Both the position numbers and the translations under genes were made by a program. DNA of 64,000 nucleotides from CAWABB01 sp963701735 (GTDB lineage: Bacteria; Bacteroidota; Ignavibacteria; UBA10030; UBA6906), in contig CAVPBI010000026.1 in assembly GCA_963701735.1 (NCBI GenBank), positions 248,001 to 312,000 of the forward strand, written 5' to 3'. The notes beneath the pieces are model-generated. The model was not told the origin of the DNA, ran no database searches, and saw only the letters and a program-made list of their open reading frames with translations. Below, piece after piece: positions 26,537-33,964 of the stretch (within the stretch, counting starts at the first letter, position 1; every line of letters begins with the position of its first letter).

Positions 26537-27558
26537 GGCGTGCCTCCCGTGCCGGCCGGGACTCCTTCCGGCGGATGCTCGAGCACGTAGAGGAAGACAT
26601 CTTCGAGCGATGGGACGATCCGCTCGACCGATGCGACCGCGATCCCCTGCCTCGCCAGCAGGGCGCGGATGCGATCCGCGCCGTCCTCCGCGTCCGCAAC
26701 CATGACATGCAGCGTGGTCCCGAAGACCGAGGTCTCCATCGCCCAGGGTTCCACCCGGACGAGCTCCAGCGACTCCACGACGTCGCCGCAGCGGACTTCA
26801 AGAATCGGCGACGTGATGTAGTGTGTCTTCAACTCGATCGGGCTTCCGCCCGCCACGAGCTTGCCGGCGTTGATCAGGATGATATCGTTGCAGTATTCCG
26901 CTTCGTCCAGGAAGTGGGTCGTCACCAGAACCGTCGTGCCGTGTTCGGAGAGTTGATTGATCATTTCCCAGAAATTGCGGCGAGAAATCGGGTCGACGCC
27001 GCCGGTCGGCTCGTCCAGGAATACGATGGGCGGCTCGTGCAGGACGGCGCAGCCGAGCGCCAGTCGCTGCTTCCACCCTCCGGACAGCGTCCGGGTCAGG
27101 GAGTCCTCCCTCCCCTTCAGATCCGCCATCGCCAGCACCCACTGCATCCGCTCGCGCACGCGCGCGTCGCTGAGGCCATAGATCCCGCCGAAGAACCTGA
27201 TGTTCTGCTCGACGGTCAGGTCATCGTACAGCGAGAAGCGCTGGGACATGTAGCCGATGGTCCGTTTGACCCTGTCGGTCTGGCGGGCAACGTCGTATCC
27301 GCCCACCGTCGCGGTGCCTGAGGTTGGGGTCAGGAGCCCGCAGAGCATCCGGATCGTCGTCGATTTCCCCGCTCCGTTGGCGCCGAGGAAGCCGAAGATG
27401 TCACCCTTGCGGACCTCGAAGCTGAGGTCATCCACCGCCGTGAACGAGCCGAATCGTTTCGTCAGCCCGCGGACCGCAATGGCGGCTTCTTCGCGGCCGG
27501 CAGGAGGGGTTGCAGAGCCGCCCGGGCGCGTGCGTCCGATGTGGGGCTGAGCGGTCAT
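26533..27558 (-). CDS. ABC exporter ATP-binding protein (second ATPase of the operon)
   Basis: Nucleotide-binding protein of the drug/DrrA-CcmA class. The 341 residues contain Walker A GANGAGKS (59-66), the Q-loop YMSQRFSLYDDLTVEQNIRFF, signature LSGGWKQRLALGCA, Walker B IVFLDEPTGGVDP and the H-loop VTTHFLDEAEYCN. A C-terminal regulatory domain (about 240-335) follows. The first 27 residues are Pro/Gly-rich. In E. coli YbhF the two ATPase halves are fused; here they are separate genes flanking tolC. Overlaps of 4 bp on both sides. Confidence 0.94.
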   Translation of the reverse strand: MTAQPHIGRTRPGGSATPPAGREEAAIAVRGLTKRFGSFTAVDDLSFEVRKGDIFGFLGANGAGKSTTIRMLCGLLTPTSGTATVGGYDVARQTDRVKRTIGYMSQRFSLYDDLTVEQNIRFFGGIYGLSDARVRERMQWVLAMADLKGREDSLTRTLSGGWKQRLALGCAVLHEPPIVFLDEPTGGVDPISRRNFWEMINQLSEHGTTVLVTTHFLDEAEYCNDIILINAGKLVAGGSPIELKTHYITSPILEVRCGDVVESLELVRVEPWAMETSVFGTTLHVMVADAEDGADRIRALLARQGIAVASVERIVPSLEDVFLYVLEHPPEGVPAGTGGTP

Positions 27559-28904
27559 CGTTCGGCAATCGGTGGCGTGGACGTTCCAAGGGCGCGAACC
27601 AGCCGGGCCCTGGCGACGGCGAACTCGACATCGGCTCCGGCAAGACTGGTCTCGGTCTGCACGAGCGAGACTTCCGCGTCGAGAAGCTCAGAGGAGGTCG
27701 CCAGGCCTTTCTTGTAGCGGTCGTCGGTCATCCTGCGGTTCTCCTCCGCCTGGGCGAGGCCCAGCCTGGCCACTTCGAGTTTCTCGCGGGAGCGCCGGAG
27801 GGTCATCGCGGCGCGCTGGACGTCCAGCGCCACGTTGTCGCGCAGCTGGGAGGCCGCAAGCTCGGTCTGGCGAACGGCGGCTTCGGCCGCCTCGGCCTGG
27901 TGACCCGTCCGCCCCCAGTTCCAGATGTCGAACTGCAGATTCACCCCGATGTCCCACGATCCGAGGAACTCGGGCGTCACGGGCTGATAGCGCGAGTTGG
28001 GCCGGTTGTAGTTGTATCCGGCTGTCAGGTCGAGCTGTGGCCAGTACGAACCCTTCGCGGCACTCGCATGTGCCCTTGCCGCCTCGACCTGGTACGCGGC
28101 CGAGATCAGGTCCGGGCGTCCGCTCCAGGCATAGTCGGTCAGCTGCCCGTCCTGGCCCCCCTCGGCCATCACAAGGATGCTGTCGGAACGCTGCAGGTCG
28201 GACGGATGAGATCCCGGCAGCACGGGCGTCTCGAGCGGCCGGCCGAGGATGTTGTTCAGATTCATCCTCGCTAGCATCACATCGTTTCCCGCGTCGATGA
28301 ACGCAATCTTCGCGTTCGCCAGCTGCACTTCGATCTTGAGCAGGTCGTTCCGGATCGCAATCCCGGCCTGCACCAACCGCTCGGTGTCGGACCGGTACGC
28401 CTCGAGCCGCCGGACGTTGTCGCCCATGAACCGTTCCGTCGTGATCGCCTGGTGGAGGCTCCAGTACGTCGAGCTGATTGCGAATACCAGGTCGGCATCG
28501 CTCATCTGGAGGTCACGCTCTCCCGCCTCGGCGAGGCTCGTCGCGGCGTCAGCCAGGCTGCTCAACCTGAATCCCGTGAAGATCGGCTGCTGCAGCTGGA
28601 GGCGGAACGTGTAGTTGTCAACAACCACCGGAGCGACGGTGATGCCTGCCGGCATCTGAGTCGTCGAGAGCTTGAAGCTCCCTTCGCTCAGCCTGGCATA
28701 CGAGCCGTTGAGCCGGAGTCCGGGCAGCAGCGCGGTGGAGGCTTCACCGGCTCGTGCCCGGGCACCGTCGGCCCGCGCCGCGGCGATCTGGAGCGTGCGA
28801 CTGTTTGCGCGTCCGATCACGATGGCGCTGTCCAGCATCAGCACCTCGCTGCCCTGGGCGAGCGCGCCTGAGACGAATACCATGGAGAGGATGAGCGACT
28901 TCAT
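27555..28904 (-). CDS. TolC-family outer-membrane efflux protein
   Basis: Outer-membrane channel for the tripartite exporter. The 449 residues start with a signal peptide (1-16, MKSLILSMVFVSGALA). Two OEP repeats follow with long coiled-coil helices (SRTLQIAAARADGARARAGEAS; AEAAVRQTELAASQLRDNVALDVQRA) and beta strands (RLQLQQPIFTGFRLSSL; WDIGVNLQFDIWNWGRTGHQ). It lies between the two ATPase genes, overlapping both by 4 bp. It could also serve the MacAB-like system at 18.5-22.9 kb, which lacks its own TolC. Confidence 0.93.
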   Translation of the reverse strand: MKSLILSMVFVSGALAQGSEVLMLDSAIVIGRANSRTLQIAAARADGARARAGEASTALLPGLRLNGSYARLSEGSFKLSTTQMPAGITVAPVVVDNYTFRLQLQQPIFTGFRLSSLADAATSLAEAGERDLQMSDADLVFAISSTYWSLHQAITTERFMGDNVRRLEAYRSDTERLVQAGIAIRNDLLKIEVQLANAKIAFIDAGNDVMLARMNLNNILGRPLETPVLPGSHPSDLQRSDSILVMAEGGQDGQLTDYAWSGRPDLISAAYQVEAARAHASAAKGSYWPQLDLTAGYNYNRPNSRYQPVTPEFLGSWDIGVNLQFDIWNWGRTGHQAEAAEAAVRQTELAASQLRDNVALDVQRAAMTLRRSREKLEVARLGLAQAEENRRMTDDRYKKGLATSSELLDAEVSLVQTETSLAGADVEFAVARARLVRALGTSTPPIAER

Positions 28905-29836
28905 GATGCCACCATTTCACTGTGCGGATGTGTCAGGAGAGAAATAAAGACGTTTTCGAGCGAGGGGACGACGCGGCGCTGGCTCCGGATCGCAATGCCC
29001 GACGACTGCAGCAAGGTGGCAAGCGCAGGCATATCGCGCCCGGCATCATCGATGACCACGTTCAGGCGGTCTCCGAACAGCTGTACCTCCCGGACGGATG
29101 GCTGGCCCTTCAGGATCGCAAAGGCCGGGCGGACCGGCTCGCAGACCACTTCGACCACCTCCCCGCGCATCGACGTCTTGAGCCTGGTCGGGTCGTCAAC
29201 TCTCAGCAGCCCGCCGTCGCTCATCAGCCCGACCCGCGTACACCGCTCAGCCTCGTCGAGGTACGGCGTGGACATCATGATCGTGATACCTTCGGCCAGG
29301 AGCGACTGCAGGATCCTCCAGAAGTCGCGCCGCGAGACGGGGTCGACCCCTGTCGTGGGCTCGTCGAGGAAGATGATACGGGGCGTGTGGATGAGCGTGC
29401 AGGCCAGCGCGAGCTTCTGCTTCATCCCTCCGGAAAGCTTCTCGGCAAGCCGGTCGCGGAACGGCGTCAGACGGGTGAATGCCAGCAATTCATCGCGCCT
29501 GGCGCGGTAATCGTACACCTGGTTGATTTCGGCAAAGAACTCGATGTTTTCGTCCACCGTCAGGTCACCGTAGAGGGAAAAACGCTGCGACAGATAGCCG
29601 ATCTGGCGCTTGATCTCGTCCGGCTCCTTCACCACGTCATGGCCGAGGATGGTCGCTGTCCCGGAGCTCGGGGCCAGGATGCCGCAGAGCATGCGGATGG
29701 TCGTGGTCTTCCCGGCCCCATCGGGACCGACAAGGCCAAACATCTCCCCTTCGCCCACGGACAGCTGCAGGTCCCTGACGGCGCTGATCGCTCCAAAGGA
29801 CCGTGACAGGCGTTTCATTTCAATCACAGGCGTCAC
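28901..29836 (-). CDS. ABC exporter ATP-binding protein (first ATPase of the operon)
   Basis: A 311-residue ATPase of the DrrA/CcmA class with Walker A GPDGAGKT (37-44), the Q-loop YLSQRFSLYGDLTVDENIEFF, signature LSGGMKQKLALACT, Walker B IIFLDEPTTGVDP and MSTPYLDEAERC in the H-loop region. The usual His of the H-loop is replaced: MMSTPYLDEAE has Pro-Tyr where MVTHxxxEAE is normal. This suggests that this site is catalytically weak and that the second ATPase (VTTHFLDEAE) does most hydrolysis. It overlaps the HlyD gene by 4 bp. Confidence 0.93.
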   Translation of the reverse strand: MTPVIEMKRLSRSFGAISAVRDLQLSVGEGEMFGLVGPDGAGKTTTIRMLCGILAPSSGTATILGHDVVKEPDEIKRQIGYLSQRFSLYGDLTVDENIEFFAEINQVYDYRARRDELLAFTRLTPFRDRLAEKLSGGMKQKLALACTLIHTPRIIFLDEPTTGVDPVSRRDFWRILQSLLAEGITIMMSTPYLDEAERCTRVGLMSDGGLLRVDDPTRLKTSMRGEVVEVVCEPVRPAFAILKGQPSVREVQLFGDRLNVVIDDAGRDMPALATLLQSSGIAIRSQRRVVPSLENVFISLLTHPHSEMVAS

Positions 29837-30760
29837 TGGACGACCCTCACGCTGGCGTCGGCAGGCATGCCCGGCTTCAGGATGCCCTCGGGGTTGTCGG
29901 CTTCGACCTTCACGGCAAACACGAGCTTCGTGCGCTCCTCTTTGGTCTGCACATTCTTGGGAGTGAACTCGGCGATGGGCGAAATGTACACGATCGTTCC
30001 CGGGAACGGGCGATCGGGATGGCTGTCGACGAAGATCGACGCCGCCTGACCGGTCTTGATTCTCCCGAGGTCCGCCTCCGCGACATAGATCATGAGCTTC
30101 ACGCGGTCGAGGTTGGTGATGCGGAAGACCGGCGCGCCGGGGCTGACGTACTCGCCCGGCTCGATGCCGCGCAGCGTCACGGTCCCCTCCGCCGGCGCGG
30201 TGATGACGCAGTCGCGGACTTTCTTCTCAAGCAGGTCTGCCTGCGCGGCCGCAGATTCCGCCCGTGCGAGGGCCGCCTCCACTTCCTGTTTGCGCGAGCC
30301 CGTGAACAGCTTCTGATATGTCTGCTCCGCCGCGACGTAGCGGTTGTACGCGTCGTCGTACTGTTTCTGCGTCACCGTGCTGGTCGCGAGGAGGTCCTTC
30401 ATCCGTTTGTAGTCGGCTTCCGCCGTCCGGTATGCGGCCTCGCTCTGGAGGATGTCCTCCCGCCGCGAGCCCTCGACAACGAGACGGTACGTGGATTCCT
30501 GTGCACGCTGGGTGGCGCGCGCCTGCCGCAGCTGGATGACGTATTCGGTCTTGTCGATGACGGCGAGCGTATCGCCGACGCCCACCCGCGCGCCTTCGTT
30601 CACCCGGACCGACAGCACCTTGCCCATCACTTCCGACGCTACGGTGATGGTCGATGCCTTCGATCGTCCCGGAGGCTTCGATGGAGCTCCCGTCACCGCC
30701 AGTGCACGCGGACAGCAGCATGAGCGGCGTGAGGGCGAGGAGAAGTGCAGAGCGTGTCAT
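29833..30760 (-). CDS. HlyD-type adaptor lipoprotein of the export operon (frameshifted)
   Basis: Periplasmic adaptor joining ABC permeases to TolC (YbhG-like). The N-terminus MTRSALLLALTPLMLLSAC is a lipoprotein signal with Cys19. After IEASGTIE the frame changes at about 30650-30662, and the next frame continues ASTITVASEVMGKVLSVRVNEGARV, the lipoyl domain. A coiled-coil hairpin (YRLVVEGSRREDILQSEAAYRTAEADYKRM...ALARAESAAAQADLLEKKV) and the barrel TAPAEGTVTLRGIEPGEYVSPGAP follow. One extra G in GAAGGC explains the break. Restored length is about 308 residues. It starts 7 bp after tetR and overlaps the first ATPase gene by 4 bp. Confidence 0.9.
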
Positions 30761-30767
30761 GTGTTCC

Positions 30768-31460
30768 TCAATGGGTCTCGTGCATGATTGTGTCGATGGC
30801 TTCGCGGCCCGTGTCAGTGAGGCTGCCGCGCAAGAACAGCGAGAAGATTCCCGCAACCGCCTCGCGCGTGGAGAACGACTCCTCGGCGAGCACCATCGGG
30901 CGGACGATCGATTGAACGGCGCCGATGACGGAGAGGACGAGCAGGCGGACCGGAACATCGGGACGGATGTACCCTTCATCCTTCCCCTGCTCAAGGATCT
31001 TGGTGAGATATTTGGTCATCCGTCCGCGCCTGAACTCCTCGATCCTTGCCCACACCATCGGGAGGTGGCGCTGGATATCCTGCGCCATCGGCGAATCCAC
31101 GCGTCGGGCGATAAGCGGAATGATCGACATGAATCCCCTGATTCGCTCCGGGAATGTGATGTCGCTGGTCATCACCTTTTCGAGAGAGAGAGCGACATTT
31201 CCGAGCGCCCGCATGATGAGCTGCTCCACGAGGTCTTCCTTCGATCGGAAGACTTTGTAGAACGTCTTCTTGCTCATCGCCAGGTCGGACGTGAGGTCAT
31301 CGACCGTGATGCGGGCGAATCCTTCCTTCATGAATCGCTCGTCGGCGCGTGCGAAGATCCGCTCTTTGGGTCTGTCGATTGCGCCGTGAGGTTCAATCAC
31401 GCCTGGCGGTTGAGTCTCCTGAGAGGATCCGGATTTCTTGGGGGTATCTTGGACGTCCAT
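30768..31460 (-). CDS. TetR-family transcriptional regulator
   Basis: Repressor-type regulator at the head of the export operon. The start at 31460 (MDVQDTPKKS) gives 230 residues. A helix-turn-helix domain (about residues 30-80: RIFARADERFMKEGFARITVDDLTSDLAMSKKTFYKVFRSKEDLV) is followed by an all-helical ligand-binding domain. It is likely autoregulatory: twin inverted repeats lie just upstream and the first overlaps the candidate promoter. Genes of this layout (TetR-HlyD-ABC-TolC) commonly respond to a toxic compound exported by the pump; the ligand is unknown. Confidence 0.93.
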   Translation of the reverse strand: MDVQDTPKKSGSSQETQPPGVIEPHGAIDRPKERIFARADERFMKEGFARITVDDLTSDLAMSKKTFYKVFRSKEDLVEQLIMRALGNVALSLEKVMTSDITFPERIRGFMSIIPLIARRVDSPMAQDIQRHLPMVWARIEEFRRGRMTKYLTKILEQGKDEGYIRPDVPVRLLVLSVIGAVQSIVRPMVLAEESFSTREAVAGIFSLFLRGSLTDTGREAIDTIMHETH

Positions 31461-31470
31461 GTGGCCCTCA

Positions 31471-31498
31471 GGAAACAATATGTGTTCTCTTGGTTTCC
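31471..31498. promoter_or_regulatory. Candidate TetR operator 1
   Basis: Inverted repeat GGAAAC (31471-31476) - 16 bp - GTTTCC (31493-31498), extending by one further pair to AGGAAAC/GTTTCCT. It lies 11 bp from the tetR start and overlaps the candidate promoter. The same arms and spacing recur at 31532-31559. Confidence 0.5.
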
Positions 31499-31502
31499 TC
31501 AA
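31473..31502 (-). promoter_or_regulatory. Candidate promoter of the tetR-export operon
   Basis: On the minus strand, TTG (31500-31502), 19-bp spacer and TATTGTTT (31473-31480), a partial TAnnTTTG match. It coincides with operator candidate 1, as expected for autorepression. Confidence 0.4.
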
Positions 31503-31531
31503 ACCCAAAACAAATGGGTCATAAAGACCCA

Positions 31532-31559
31532 GGAAACTCTAAGCGTATTTGTCGTTTCC
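31532..31559. promoter_or_regulatory. Candidate TetR operator 2
   Basis: Second GGAAAC (31532-31537) - 16 bp - GTTTCC (31554-31559), with identical arms and spacing but a different interior from operator 1. The centres are 61 bp apart, close to six helical turns. A further palindrome TGGGTC-ATAAA-GACCCA (31515-31531) lies between the two. Confidence 0.5.
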
Positions 31560-31673
31560 AATATACGACAGGGAGGGATGGTTGTCAAGCCTCTGCCAGA
31601 AAAAACTTGGGAGACCAACGCGCGCGTCGTGTCAGGAAGGCCAGGATGGTTGCCACGTGAGGGATCTTCCCCG

Positions 31674-31714
31674 CAAAAAGCCAACGGCCCCGCCGGAAAC
31701 CGGAGGGGCCGTTG
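31674..31714 (-). terminator. Rho-independent terminator after groEL
   Basis: Perfect 10-bp stem CAACGGCCCC (31682-31691) / GGGGCCGTTG (31705-31714), with extra inner pairing CCGG/CCGG around AAA, followed on the minus strand by CTTTTTG. It ends the groES-groEL transcript. Confidence 0.85.
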
Positions 31715-31736
31715 AGCGCGTAAAGCGGACAGGCGA

Positions 31737-33368
31737 TCAGTACATGTCGCCGCCCGGGGGCATCTGCGGAGCCTGCTTCTTCTCCTCAGGCTTCTCGACG
31801 ATCGTCGCCTCGGTGGTGAGCAGGAGCCCTGCGACGCTGGCGGCATTCTCCAGGGCCGTACGGGCGACCTTCGTCGGGTCGATGACACCGGACTTCACCA
31901 GGTTCTCATACTGCTCCGAGAACGCGTTGAACCCGAAGTCGTCCTTCCCTTCCTTCACCTTGTTGACCACGACCGAACCCTCGTGGCCCGCGTTCTCCAC
32001 GATGAGGCGGATCGGCTCTTCGAGCGCGCGACGGATGATGTCCACGCCGGTCTGCTGATCCTCGTTGGCGACCTTCAGGCCGTCGAGCTTCAGCCCGGCG
32101 CGCAGGTAGGCCACACCGCCGCCCGGCACGATCCCCTCTTCCACCGCGGCGCGGGTTGCATGCAACGCATCTTCGACGCGTGCCTTCTTCTCCTTCATCT
32201 CGACTTCGGTCGCGGCGCCGATCTTCAGGACCGCCACGCCGCCGGAGAGCTTCGCGAGCCGCTCCTGCAGCTTCTCCTTATCGTAGTCGGAGGTGGTCTT
32301 CTCGATCTGGGCCTTGATCTCGTTGATGCGCTTCTTGATGTCTTCCTTCTTGCCCGCGCCCTCAACGATCGTGGTGTTGTCCTTGTCGATAACGACCTTC
32401 TTCGCCTTGCCGAGATAGCTCAGCGTGGCGTTCTCGAGCTTGTACCCCTGCTCCTCGGAAATGACGGTGCCGGCGGTGAGGGTCGCGACGTCCTCCAGCA
32501 TCGCCTTGCGGCGATCGCCGAACCCGGGCGCCTTCACGGCGGCAACCCGCAACGTCCCGCGCAACTTGTTCACGACGAGCGTGGCCAGCGCCTCGCCCTC
32601 GAGATCTTCGGCAATGACGAGGATCGGCGATCCGGTCTGGGCAACCTTCTCGAGGATCGGCAGCAGGTCCTTCATCGCGGAGATCTTCTTGTCATGGATC
32701 AGGATCACCGGGTTCTCGAGCACAGCTTCCATCGTCTCGGCGTCGGTCACGAAGTACGGCGAGAGATACCCGCGGTCGAACTGCATACCTTCCACGACAT
32801 CGATCGTGGTCTCGGTTCCCTTCGCTTCTTCGACCGTGATCACGCCGTCGGTCCCGACCTTCATCATCGCGTCGGCGATTAGATCACCGATCACAGTGTC
32901 GTTGTTGGCCGAGATGGAGCCGACCTGGGCAATCTCCTTCTTGCTGGTCTTGTCGACCGGCTTGCTGAGCTCCTTCAGTCCCTCGATCACCTTCGCCACG
33001 CTCAAATCGATGCCGCGCTTGAGATCCATCGGGTTCGCGCCGGCCGCGACGTTCTTCATGCCTTCGCGGACGATCGCCTGCGCCAGCACGGTCGCAGTCG
33101 TCGTGCCGTCGCCGGCCACGTCGGACGTCTTGGACGCGACCTCACGCACCATCTGCGCGCCCATGTTCTCGATCGGGTTTTCCAGTTCGATTTCCTTGGC
33201 CACCGTCACGCCGTCCTTGGTCACGGTCGGCGGACCGAACTTCTTGTCGATCACGACATTTCGGCCCTTCGGGCCAAGCGTCACCTTGACAGCATCGGCG
33301 AGCTGATCCACCCCACGCTTCAGGGCCGAGCGCGCCTCAACGTCGTAACTAATGATTTTCGCACCCAT
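31737..33368 (-). CDS. groEL: Chaperonin GroEL (60 kDa)
   Basis: ATP-driven protein-folding chamber subunit. The 543 residues show all family marks: N-terminal KIISYDVEARSALKRGVDQLADAVKVTLGPKGRNVV, DGTTTATVLA in the ATP site, the apical domain, AAVEEGIVPGGGVAYLRA, and ENAASVAGLLLTTEATI near the end. The C-terminus ends PQMPPGGDMY rather than in long GGM repeats. It is 41 bp downstream of groES and regulated through the CIRCE element. Confidence 0.99.
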   Translation of the reverse strand: MGAKIISYDVEARSALKRGVDQLADAVKVTLGPKGRNVVIDKKFGPPTVTKDGVTVAKEIELENPIENMGAQMVREVASKTSDVAGDGTTTATVLAQAIVREGMKNVAAGANPMDLKRGIDLSVAKVIEGLKELSKPVDKTSKKEIAQVGSISANNDTVIGDLIADAMMKVGTDGVITVEEAKGTETTIDVVEGMQFDRGYLSPYFVTDAETMEAVLENPVILIHDKKISAMKDLLPILEKVAQTGSPILVIAEDLEGEALATLVVNKLRGTLRVAAVKAPGFGDRRKAMLEDVATLTAGTVISEEQGYKLENATLSYLGKAKKVVIDKDNTTIVEGAGKKEDIKKRINEIKAQIEKTTSDYDKEKLQERLAKLSGGVAVLKIGAATEVEMKEKKARVEDALHATRAAVEEGIVPGGGVAYLRAGLKLDGLKVANEDQQTGVDIIRRALEEPIRLIVENAGHEGSVVVNKVKEGKDDFGFNAFSEQYENLVKSGVIDPTKVARTALENAASVAGLLLTTEATIVEKPEEKKQAPQMPPGGDMY

Positions 33369-33409
33369 TGATTACGTCTCCTTCGATACTCGGTTCAGGT
33401 TCGTGAGAA

Positions 33410-33694
33410 TTACATGATCGCAAAGATGTCCGCTTCCCGCATGATGAGGTACTCCTCACCATCGACGGTCACTTCCGTGCCGGAGTACTTGCCGTAGAGG
33501 ACCTTGTCCCCCACCTTGACCTCCATCGGGATCTTCTTTCCGTCATCGGCGACCTTTCCGGGCCCGATCGCAACGACTTCCCCGACCACGGGCTTCTCTT
33601 TCGCGGTGTCGGGGAGAATGATCCCGCCTTTGGTCTTCTCCTCAGCGGGTGATGGCTTGATCACAACGCGATCTGCCAGCGGCTTCATTTTCAT
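33410..33694 (-). CDS. groES: Co-chaperonin GroES (10 kDa)
   Basis: Heptameric lid of GroEL. The 94 residues include MKMKPLADRVVIKPSPAEE, the mobile loop EEKTKGGIILPDTAKEKP (about residues 15-32) that contacts GroEL, and the C-terminal YGKYSGTEVTVDGEEYLIMREADIFAIM. The start at 33694 is preferred because GGAGG lies just upstream of it and contains the alternative ATG at 33706. It is transcribed from a TTG-N20-TATCTTG promoter with an adjacent CIRCE operator. Confidence 0.98.
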   Translation of the reverse strand: MKMKPLADRVVIKPSPAEEKTKGGIILPDTAKEKPVVGEVVAIGPGKVADDGKKIPMEVKVGDKVLYGKYSGTEVTVDGEEYLIMREADIFAIM

Positions 33695-33754
33695 AGGAAC
33701 CTCCATGAAATATCTCTGTGAACTAGTGCCTTGATGTACTGCGGAAGCTTGTTG

Positions 33755-33781
33755 TTAGCACTCTGTGCTAACGAGTGCTAA
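33755..33781. promoter_or_regulatory. CIRCE operator (HrcA-binding) of groESL
   Basis: Perfect consensus inverted repeat TTAGCACTC - 9 bp - GAGTGCTAA. HrcA binds this element to repress heat-shock genes. It lies immediately downstream of the -7 box of groES, about 60 bp before its start codon. The hrcA gene itself is not in the window. Confidence 0.97.
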
Positions 33782-33811
33782 CAAGATAGGCAGAAAAAGG
33801 CGCAGAGTCAA
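33782..33811 (-). promoter_or_regulatory. groESL promoter
   Basis: On the minus strand, TTG(ACT) at 33809-33811 and onward, a 20-bp spacer and TATCTTG (33782-33788), directly abutting CIRCE. TTGACT-N17-TATCTT also fits a sigma70 reading. Confidence 0.6.
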
Positions 33812-33964
33812 GTCTGACCCACGCCATTCACTCCGCGTGCCTGGTCCACCTTACCCCTGCCACAACCCAGGTCGGCCAGATGTACCTGAAATAGCCCGCC
33901 ACGTCCACACGCAGGCCCACCAGACCTCTCAGCGGCCTGCGTTCTCACGGTTTCCTGCACCCGT

